Both the position numbers and the translations under genes were made by a program. Source: JBKHBQ01 sp046542305 (GTDB lineage: Bacteria; Bacteroidota; Bacteroidia; Bacteroidales; 4484-276). Taken from it: DNA of 39,214 bases. The notes below the pieces were generated by a model. It worked only from the letters and a program-made list of their open reading frames with translations. It was not told the origin of the DNA and searched no databases. Positions 33,373-39,214 of the stretch are shown piece after piece. The stretch spans positions 1 to 39,214 of the forward strand of contig JBKHBQ010000003.1 in NCBI GenBank assembly GCA_046542305.1, in the 5' to 3' direction. The stretch's first letter is position 1; each line of letters begins with the position of its first letter.

Positions 33373-34620
33373 TTATATTCCAAACCTGATCGCTTCTACC
33401 GGATCGAGCCGGGAAGCTACCCATGCGGGTACAAATCCCGATATCAGCCCGATGGCCGTGGAGATTCCGAGACCGATGAGGATGTTTTGCTGGGTAAACA
33501 TCAGTTCGAAGGGAAGGCTGTTTTTGAAGATCAGGATGCCTGCATAGATCAGGATCAATCCAATGATCCCTCCCATGAGGGAAAGAAATACCGCTTCGAA
33601 CAAAAACTCCAGAAGGATAAAATAATTCTTTGCGCCAATGGCTTTTTGAATGCCGATGATATTGGTACGCTCACGCACCGACACGAACATAATGTTGGCA
33701 ATTCCGAAGCCGCCCACCAGCAGTGAGAAAGCCCCGATAATCCAGCCGATAGCCGCCAGGCCGCTGAAGAAGGACTGTAATCCCTGATTGATAACGCTGA
33801 CTTCGTTCAGGGCAAAATCGTTTTCATCGCCCGGGGGTATTTTCCTGAGCGACCGCATTACACCGGTTAATTCGTCGTTGAGCTGCTGATTGGACACATT
33901 GGGATGCGCTTTAACCATAATGGTAGTCCCTACATTGCGGAGGTTTACAAAATTTCTCGAAAAATTTACGGGGAGATAAACCTGCTCGTCGGTGGTATTG
34001 CCGAATGTTCCCTCGCCCTGACGCGCCAGCACCCCGATTACAGTGGCTTTGTTGCCGAAAACCTTGATGCTTTGCCCGAGCGGATAACTGTTGGGAAACA
34101 GGTTGTCGGCAATGTCAGCGCCGATAATGGCCACGTTCCGGCCCGCCAGCGATTCCACATGGGTAAAGTACCGCCCTTCTTGGATGTTGAGCGGCATCAC
34201 GCGGTCATAACCCTGTGAAACCGACACCACGCTCACACTTTCATAACTGTTGTTCAGATGCTTTACCGTCCGTGAATTTTCAAACATAAACGCCACGGCT
34301 TCCGCCGCAGTGCTGCGCCGCTCTATTTCTTCCATTTCCTCATAGGAAGGTTCGGGCCGGTTTATATATTTCCACCAGGGATAGCTGCCACCGCCCATCG
34401 CCCAGGGCCATTTTTGTATAAACAATACATTGCTGCCCAGCTCGTTAAGGCTGCTGCGAATGCTCGTTTCCAGCGAATCGAAAACCGACAGCACCGAAAT
34501 CACCGAAAATATCCCAATGGTAATCCCTGATAATGAGAGCAGGGTCCTCACCTTGTTGACAATGATGGCCTGAAATGCAAACAGGTAGCTCTCACGGATA
34601 AGTTTTAGCAGCAGGATCAT
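33373..34620 (-). CDS. MacB/FtsX-type ABC transporter permease
   Basis: 415 residues from the ATG at 34620 (MILLLKLIRES). The 28-codon extension to 34704 does not look like family sequence. The order is a transmembrane helix (TLLSLSGITIGIFSVISVLSVFDSL), a large periplasmic MacB-PCD domain (about 45-275), and three C-terminal helices of the FtsX domain (GWIIGAFSLLVGGFGIANIMFVSV, FEAVFLSLMGGIIGLILIYAG, ISTAIGLISGFVPAWVASRLDPVEAIR). The last motif (DPVEAIR) is diagnostic. Such permeases couple a LolD/MacB-like ATPase to mechanotransmission and often move peptides, lipoproteins or antibiotics. No ATPase or membrane-fusion gene is adjacent here, so its partners must be elsewhere. It is divergent from purH. 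Confidence 0.92.
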   Translation of the reverse strand: MILLLKLIRESYLFAFQAIIVNKVRTLLSLSGITIGIFSVISVLSVFDSLETSIRSSLNELGSNVLFIQKWPWAMGGGSYPWWKYINRPEPSYEEMEEIERRSTAAEAVAFMFENSRTVKHLNNSYESVSVVSVSQGYDRVMPLNIQEGRYFTHVESLAGRNVAIIGADIADNLFPNSYPLGQSIKVFGNKATVIGVLARQGEGTFGNTTDEQVYLPVNFSRNFVNLRNVGTTIMVKAHPNVSNQQLNDELTGVMRSLRKIPPGDENDFALNEVSVINQGLQSFFSGLAAIGWIIGAFSLLVGGFGIANIMFVSVRERTNIIGIQKAIGAKNYFILLEFLFEAVFLSLMGGIIGLILIYAGILIFKNSLPFELMFTQQNILIGLGISTAIGLISGFVPAWVASRLDPVEAIRFGI

Positions 34621-34768
34621 ATGGCAAACAGCACTATCAAAATTATTTTGTAAAAGTAAGGTTTTCATTCGGAATATTGTTCCTGTAATAGTTTTTTGCA
34701 CCACGCCCCGGGCCGTGAATTATTTTGATGTTCGGGATTTAAAAACAAAAACTCTGATAATTTTTCTA

Positions 34769-34776
34769 TATTTTTG
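34769..34776 (+). promoter_or_regulatory. possible -7 element (TATTTTTG) of purH
   Basis: It matches TAnnTTTG and is followed by CAGCC, 52 bp before the purH ATG. No good -33 TTG is present. Confidence 0.45.
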
Positions 34777-34827
34777 CAGCCTTTAGGGGCTAATTCTTTT
34801 ATAATAAAACAGATACTTGCAGCGATC

Positions 34828-36354
34828 ATGGCAGGACAGAAAAAGATTAAGTCAGCACTTATTTCGGTATTTGATAAAAGCGGGCTCGACAGCCTGGTGC
34901 ATGAACTGCACCGGCAAGGCATCAAAATATATTCCACCGGCGGCACATACAAATACATACAAACACTCGGGGCGGAAGCCACGAGGGTTGAAGATCTTAC
35001 CAGCTATCCTTCCGTTTTCGGCGGGCGCGTAAAAACGCTTCATCCGCTGATTTTCGGCGGTATTCTCGGTCGGCGCGACAACCCTGAAGATGTGAAGCAG
35101 TTCGGCGAATATCAGATTCCCGAAATCGACATGGTGGTAGTTGATCTGTACCCGTTCGAAAAAACCCTCGCCTCCACTGATGACGAATCAGTGATCATCG
35201 AAAAAATTGATATCGGCGGCATCAGCCTCATCCGGGCCGCAGCCAAAAACTTCAGAGATGTACTGGTGGTTCCTTCAAGGGATTTGTATGAAGAAGCCCG
35301 GATCCTGATCCGCGAGCATCCGCAAGGAATTTCGCTTGCCGACCGCAAACGTTTTGCAGCACATGCGTTCAACGTATCCTCCCATTACGACACGGCTATC
35401 TTCAGATATTTTAACAGGCAAGCCGCCCTGCCAGGATTCAAAACCAGCCATTTGCACAGCGAGGTGCTCCGGTACGGCGAAAATCCTCATCAGCAGGGGC
35501 TTTTCCATGGCCGGCTTTCCGATGCATTCGATCAGCTTCACGGAAAGGCCATTTCGTACAACAACCTCATCGACCTGGATGCCGCCATCAGTCTGATCGA
35601 GGATTTCAGCGAAACCACATTTGCCATCCTTAAGCATAACAATGCTTGCGGGCTGGCATCCCGCACCAATCTGACAGACGCCTGGAAAGATGCCCTGGCC
35701 GGTGATCCCGTGTCCGCTTTTGGCGGGGTGTTAATCACCAACAGAACCGTAGACGCCGGTACCGCAGAAGAAATAAATAAATTGTTTTTCGAGATCATCA
35801 TGGCCCCCGGTTATGACGAAGGAGCGCTGGAACTGCTAAAATCGAAGAAGAACAGGATCATCCTGAAGAAAAAAGATTTCCGGTTGCCGGAAAAAATCTT
35901 CAGGACATCGATAACCGGTGTGCTGGAGCAGGAACGCGACGCGAAGGTGGAAACCGAAGCCGATCTGAAAACCGTTACGGACATTCAGCCCAAAGCCGGG
36001 CAGATACCGGATCTGCTGTTCGCCAACAAGGTGGTAAAACACACCAAATCCAACGCCATTGTGCTGGTAAAAAATCAGCAACTGATTGCCAGCGGCGTAG
36101 GACAGACCTCCAGGGTGGATGCCCTGAAGCAGGCCATCGAAAAAGCCCGTACATTTGATTTCGACCTTCAGGATGCCGTGATGGCATCGGATGCCTTTTT
36201 CCCGTTTGCCGATTCGGTGGAGATCGCCCACAAGGCCGGAATATCTGCCGTGATCCAGCCGGGAGGTTCGGTACGCGATCAGGATTCGGTCGATTACTGC
36301 AACGGGCGTGGCATGGCCATGGTGTTTACGGGCTTCAGGCATTTTAAACACTAA
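34828..36354 (+). CDS. purH: bifunctional AICAR transformylase/IMP cyclohydrolase PurH
   Basis: 508 residues from the ATG at 34828; the longer frame from TTG 34774 starts inside the promoter-like region. The N-terminal MGS-like IMP cyclohydrolase domain (about 1-150) shows ALISVFDKSGL, STGGTYKYIQ, GGRVKTLHPLIFGGIL and VVDLYPFEKT. The AICAR transformylase domain follows (LRYGENPHQQG, the catalytic-type KHNNACGLAS, DPVSAFGG, SDAFFPFADSVE and the terminal IQPGGSVRDQD). It carries out the last two steps of purine synthesis, AICAR to FAICAR to IMP. mreB follows after 79 bp on the same strand without a terminator, an order also familiar from other Bacteroidota. Confidence 0.98.
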   Translation: MAGQKKIKSALISVFDKSGLDSLVHELHRQGIKIYSTGGTYKYIQTLGAEATRVEDLTSYPSVFGGRVKTLHPLIFGGILGRRDNPEDVKQFGEYQIPEIDMVVVDLYPFEKTLASTDDESVIIEKIDIGGISLIRAAAKNFRDVLVVPSRDLYEEARILIREHPQGISLADRKRFAAHAFNVSSHYDTAIFRYFNRQAALPGFKTSHLHSEVLRYGENPHQQGLFHGRLSDAFDQLHGKAISYNNLIDLDAAISLIEDFSETTFAILKHNNACGLASRTNLTDAWKDALAGDPVSAFGGVLITNRTVDAGTAEEINKLFFEIIMAPGYDEGALELLKSKKNRIILKKKDFRLPEKIFRTSITGVLEQERDAKVETEADLKTVTDIQPKAGQIPDLLFANKVVKHTKSNAIVLVKNQQLIASGVGQTSRVDALKQAIEKARTFDFDLQDAVMASDAFFPFADSVEIAHKAGISAVIQPGGSVRDQDSVDYCNGRGMAMVFTGFRHFKH

Positions 36355-36383
36355 AAACGTAATTTATTATAATTCAAGCATAG

Positions 36384-36398
36384 GATTAACAGTTAATC
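36384..36398. repeat. palindrome between purH and mreB
   Basis: GATTAAC-A-GTTAATC is a perfect 7-bp inverted repeat, 36 bp upstream of the mreB ATG. It is a possible operator; there is no T run, so it is not a terminator. Confidence 0.35.
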
Positions 36399-36433
36399 AT
36401 TCACCAATCATTTCAAACTGCAGATAAGAAACC

Positions 36434-37456
36434 ATGGGAATGTTTTCATTTTTTACCAGAGAAATTGCCATCGACCTTGGTACCGCCAATACCATTATCA
36501 TATACAACGACAAAGTGGTTGTTGACGAGCCTTCTATTGTCGCCATCGAACGAAGCACAGGCAAGATCATTGCCGTGGGCAAACGTGCACAGATGATGCA
36601 CGGCAAGACCCACGAAAACATCAAGACCATCCGGCCGTTGCGCGACGGGGTGATTGCCGATTTTCAGGCCGCGGAATTTATGATCCGCGAAATGATCAAA
36701 ATGATCGGCATCCGGCAAACCATTTTTCCCCCGGCACTCAAGATGGTAATTTGCATCCCTTCGGGCATCACCGAGGTGGAAGAGCGGGCGGTGAAGGATT
36801 CGGCCGAGCAGGCCGGCGCCCGCGAGGTAAGGCTGATCCATGAGCCTATGGCTGCGGCCATCGGTATCGGCATCGATGTGCTTGAACCTACAGGCAACAT
36901 GATCATCGATATTGGCGGCGGAACCAGCGAAATCGCTGTAATTGCACTGGGCGGGATCGTAAACAATAAATCCATCCGCATTGCCGGCGACGATTTCAAT
37001 GCCGACATCGAAGAATACATGCGCAAGCAGCACAACATTAATATTGGTGAGCGTACCGCCGAGCGCATAAAGATTGAAGTGGGCGCCGCATTGCCTGAAC
37101 TCGACAACCCGCCGGACGATTTTGCCGTGCACGGCCGCGACATGCTTACCGGAATTCCCAAGGAAATTACGGTAAACTACGCCGAAATTGCCCACTGCCT
37201 GGATAAATCGATCTCCAAAATTGAAACCGCCGTGCTGCAAGCCCTGGAGATGACGCCACCGGAGCTTTCTGCAGATATCTTCAGGACGGGAATCTACCTG
37301 GCCGGCGGCGGCTCAATGCTGCGCGGCCTCGACAAGCGCCTCCACCTGAAAACCAAACTGCCGATACATGTGGCCGAAGATCCGCTCAGAGCCGTGGCAC
37401 GTGGCACTGGCATTGCGCTGAAGAACTTCGATAAATTTACGTTCCTGATCAAATAA
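36434..37456 (+). CDS. mreB: rod shape-determining actin homologue MreB
   Basis: 340 residues, typical for MreB. The actin-fold nucleotide motifs are phosphate 1 IAIDLGTANTIIIY, phosphate 2 NMIIDIGGGTSEIAVIALGGIV and the adenosine motif YLAGGGSMLRGLDKRL. RPLRDGVIADFQAAEFMIREMI and LIHEPMAAAIGIGI are MreB-specific. It forms membrane-bound filaments that direct the elongation-phase peptidoglycan machinery. It heads the mreB-mreC-mreD cluster, with mreC 57 bp downstream. Short, near-amphipathic residues at the N-terminus (MGMFSFFTRE) could act as the membrane anchor. Identity is secure. Confidence 0.98.
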   Translation: MGMFSFFTREIAIDLGTANTIIIYNDKVVVDEPSIVAIERSTGKIIAVGKRAQMMHGKTHENIKTIRPLRDGVIADFQAAEFMIREMIKMIGIRQTIFPPALKMVICIPSGITEVEERAVKDSAEQAGAREVRLIHEPMAAAIGIGIDVLEPTGNMIIDIGGGTSEIAVIALGGIVNNKSIRIAGDDFNADIEEYMRKQHNINIGERTAERIKIEVGAALPELDNPPDDFAVHGRDMLTGIPKEITVNYAEIAHCLDKSISKIETAVLQALEMTPPELSADIFRTGIYLAGGGSMLRGLDKRLHLKTKLPIHVAEDPLRAVARGTGIALKNFDKFTFLIK

Positions 37457-37513
37457 ATCCGGCCGGCTACGGTGGGCCTGCCGTATACCGGTAAATAACC
37501 GGGACCAGTTTGT

Positions 37514-38344
37514 ATGCGAAACCTGTTCACATTCCTCTGGAAAAATTATTTCTTCCTGCTGTTCATTTTGCTGGAAGCGGTAGCCTTCGTGCTGATTTCA
37601 AGGAATAATTATTACCAGCGAACGGTGATGATCAATTCGACGAACGACTTTACGGGAACACTGCTCGAAACCTACAGCGGCTTTACCGAATACTTCCACC
37701 TGAAAGAAGCAAACCGGGAACTGGCCGAAGAAAATGCAAGGCTGCTCAACCGCCGCCCCGAAGCATTTATTATAACCGACACGAACATCTTTTTCGTCGA
37801 CGACAGCCTGTACAACCGGCAATTTTCATACATGCCTGCGCGGGTGATCAGCAACAGCATAAACCGCCGCAACAATTACATGAAACTGAACAAAGGAAGC
37901 ATACATGGCGTGCAGCCTGATATGGCAGTAATTGCCCCCGGCGGAGTGGCCGGGCAGGTGATAGAGGTATCGCCGCATTTCAGTTCGGTAATGTCGGTGA
38001 TCAACATGAACACCCGGCTGAGCGCACGGCTGAAAACTTCAGGACAAGTGGGAACCCTGAAGTGGGACGGTGAGAATTACCGTACCGGATTGCTGGTGGA
38101 CATTCCGTCGCACGTAAGTATAAATGTGGGTGATACCGTGGTGACCAGCGGGTTTTCACAGATTTATCCCAGGAATGAAATGATCGGCGTGGTGGAAGAT
38201 TTCAGCATCGGACAGGGAGATAATTTTTACCGTGTGAAAATTCGCTTTGCCGTGGATTACAACCAGCTCCGCCACGTGTTCATCGTGAAAAACCTTTTTC
38301 AGGATGAACTGATGATGCTCGAACAAACAGAAATAACCGAATAA
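37514..38344 (+). CDS. mreC: rod shape-determining protein MreC
   Basis: 276 residues. One N-terminal transmembrane helix (about 9-28, NYFFLLFILLEAVAFVLI) is followed by a coiled-coil stretch (about 58-80, FHLKEANRELAEENARLLNR). The periplasmic β-barrel domain follows, with INRRNNYMKLNKGSIHGVQPDMAVIAPGGVAGQVIEVSPHFSSVMSVI and GDTVVTSGFSQIYPRN. MreC is a periplasmic scaffold that activates PBP2-RodA in the elongasome. Its stop TAA shares a base with the mreD ATG (TAATG), so the two are translationally coupled. Confidence 0.95.
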   Translation: MRNLFTFLWKNYFFLLFILLEAVAFVLISRNNYYQRTVMINSTNDFTGTLLETYSGFTEYFHLKEANRELAEENARLLNRRPEAFIITDTNIFFVDDSLYNRQFSYMPARVISNSINRRNNYMKLNKGSIHGVQPDMAVIAPGGVAGQVIEVSPHFSSVMSVINMNTRLSARLKTSGQVGTLKWDGENYRTGLLVDIPSHVSINVGDTVVTSGFSQIYPRNEMIGVVEDFSIGQGDNFYRVKIRFAVDYNQLRHVFIVKNLFQDELMMLEQTEITE

Positions 38345-38850
38345 TGCTGATAAGGAACGTCATAAGATTTGTGGTGCTGGTGCTTTTTCAGGTGCTGGTG
38401 ATCAATAATATTGCCTTCAACAGCTACATTTATCCGGCATTCTATGTGTATTTCATTCTGCTGCTGCCTTTCGAAACACCCGGTTGGCTGCTGCTGATGT
38501 CGGCTTTTATGCTGGGTCTCAGCGTGGATTTCTTTACAAACAGCCTGGGAGTAAATGCCGCAGCTACAGTTTTTGTGGCCTTTTTGCGGCCTGCTGTTTT
38601 TCGCCTTCTGAAGTCGAAAAAAGAATACGAACCCGGCATAATTCCCGGCATCAGGGATCTGGGATTTCGCTGGTTTTTCTTTTATGCTCTCATTCTTATC
38701 CTGATCCACCATTCCACCCTGTTCTTGCTTGAAGTTTTCAGCCTGAAGCATCTCACACAAACACTGAACAGGATTGCATTCAGCTCAGGGGTAACCCTGC
38801 TCCTGACGCTGCTGGCGCAATTTGTTTTCCTGAAACAAGATAAAAAATAA
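38344..38850 (+). CDS. mreD: rod shape-determining protein MreD
   Basis: 168 residues and very hydrophobic, with about five transmembrane segments (about 8-26, 31-48, 52-75, 100-122 and 137-160). Sequence conservation in this family is low. The identification rests on length, topology, the GWLLLMSAFMLGLSVDFFTNSLGVNAAATVFVAFLRP segment (typical GLxxDxFxxxxLG pattern) and the position after mreC with a 1-base overlap. MreD is the third integral membrane member of the elongasome. The next gene starts 37 bp downstream. Confidence 0.9.
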   Translation: MLIRNVIRFVVLVLFQVLVINNIAFNSYIYPAFYVYFILLLPFETPGWLLLMSAFMLGLSVDFFTNSLGVNAAATVFVAFLRPAVFRLLKSKKEYEPGIIPGIRDLGFRWFFFYALILILIHHSTLFLLEVFSLKHLTQTLNRIAFSSGVTLLLTLLAQFVFLKQDKK

Positions 38851-38887
38851 AATACCGTTCTATTCATTCAAATCAATCAAAAATTTA

Positions 38888-39214
38888 ATGAGAACAATGA
38901 TGAAAAAAACACTGATGTTGTTGATGATCGCAGGATTGTTTTTTGCATGCAACAGCAATGATGATAACCGTTTTAGGGTGGAAGCCGATATGGAAGGCGT
39001 TGCAGACGGATGGGTAGTACTTACGAAAGTGGTGGAAGAAAACATGACGCCAGTGGATTCGGTGAAAGCGCAAGACGGAAAGTTCAGCTTTAGCGGAACC
39101 ATTGAAAACACCGAGATGTACTATCTCGACTTCAAGGAAAACAAGATGTTTCACCGTTTCTTTATCGAGCCAGGAACGATTACCATTAGCGGAAGCCTGC
39201 AGGAACCGGTTTTT
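38888..39214 (+). CDS. lipoprotein with DUF4369-like N-terminal domain, probably of a thiol-disulfide oxidoreductase (partial)
   Basis: 109 codons are open to the window edge, so the gene is cut off. The N-terminus MRTMMKKTLMLLMIAGLFFAC is a lipoprotein signal with a lipobox-like end (LFFAC, mature cysteine at residue 21). An in-frame ATG at 38897 or 38900 is an equally good start. The mature part (FRVEADMEGVADGWVVLTKVVEENMTPVDSVKAQDGKFSFSGTIE, then YYLDFKENKMFHRFFIEPGTITISG) resembles the DUF4369 β-domain that precedes a TlpA/ResA-like thioredoxin domain in many Bacteroidota lipoproteins. The thioredoxin part, if any, is outside the window. The gene may share the mre transcript. Confidence 0.7.
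   Translation, partial: MRTMMKKTLMLLMIAGLFFACNSNDDNRFRVEADMEGVADGWVVLTKVVEENMTPVDSVKAQDGKFSFSGTIENTEMYYLDFKENKMFHRFFIEPGTITISGSLQEPVF

Overview
The window is bacterial chromosome from a member of the Bacteroidota, probably Bacteroidales or Marinilabiliales. The lineage call is inferred from several things. Giant secreted proteins carry type IX secretion (T9SS) C-terminal sorting domains. A two-subunit methylmalonyl-CoA mutase is present. The gene order is purH-mreB-mreC-mreD. TAnnTTTG-like -7 elements precede several genes, and most genes lack a clear Shine-Dalgarno sequence. No rRNA operon, CRISPR array or transposase was seen.

Left edge (1-594). A small GIY-YIG nuclease gene (92-364) lies between two identical fragments of a proline-type tRNA gene (1-55 and 374-428). 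In both fragments the anticodon arm is replaced by a perfect hairpin, CCCCG-ATACTT-CGGGG. Each fragment is followed by an intrinsic terminator. It looks like a small tRNA-targeting selfish element or its remains.

Secretome block (594-18412, all minus strand). Very large modular surface or secreted proteins are built from lamin-tail domains (LTD), DUF5689-like OB folds, 'PNGGE' Ig-like modules, fibronectin III, choice-of-anchor J, PKD and CBM-like repeats, mostly ending in T9SS sorting domains. The fourth is split by an in-frame TAG (14786-14788) inside a PKD repeat, which cuts the export domain off from the signal peptide. A roughly 150-residue 'GISSY/YWPGGGIF' module without a name I recognise recurs in two of these proteins and in an unlinked protein at 25126-27711.

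Housekeeping part (18618-39214). dnaK is on the minus strand. A 488-bp intergenic region with a strong structured hairpin separates it from mutA-mutB (methylmalonyl-CoA mutase, succinate/propionate metabolism). A six-repeat PKD-like secreted protein follows, convergent with mutB at a 6-bp gap. Next come a membrane-anchored endonuclease/exonuclease/phosphatase protein, divergent from a GH3-family acyl-adenylating enzyme, then a LysE-family exporter, recJ and a MacB-type ABC permease (the last two on the minus strand). The window ends with purH and the cell-shape genes mreB, mreC and mreD, and the start of a DUF4369-like lipoprotein where many relatives carry the PBP2 and RodA genes.

Most of the remaining frames are shadows of these genes. 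Protein starts were moved inward where the longest frame began at a poor codon (mutB, lysE-like, recJ, permease, purH, GIY-YIG).
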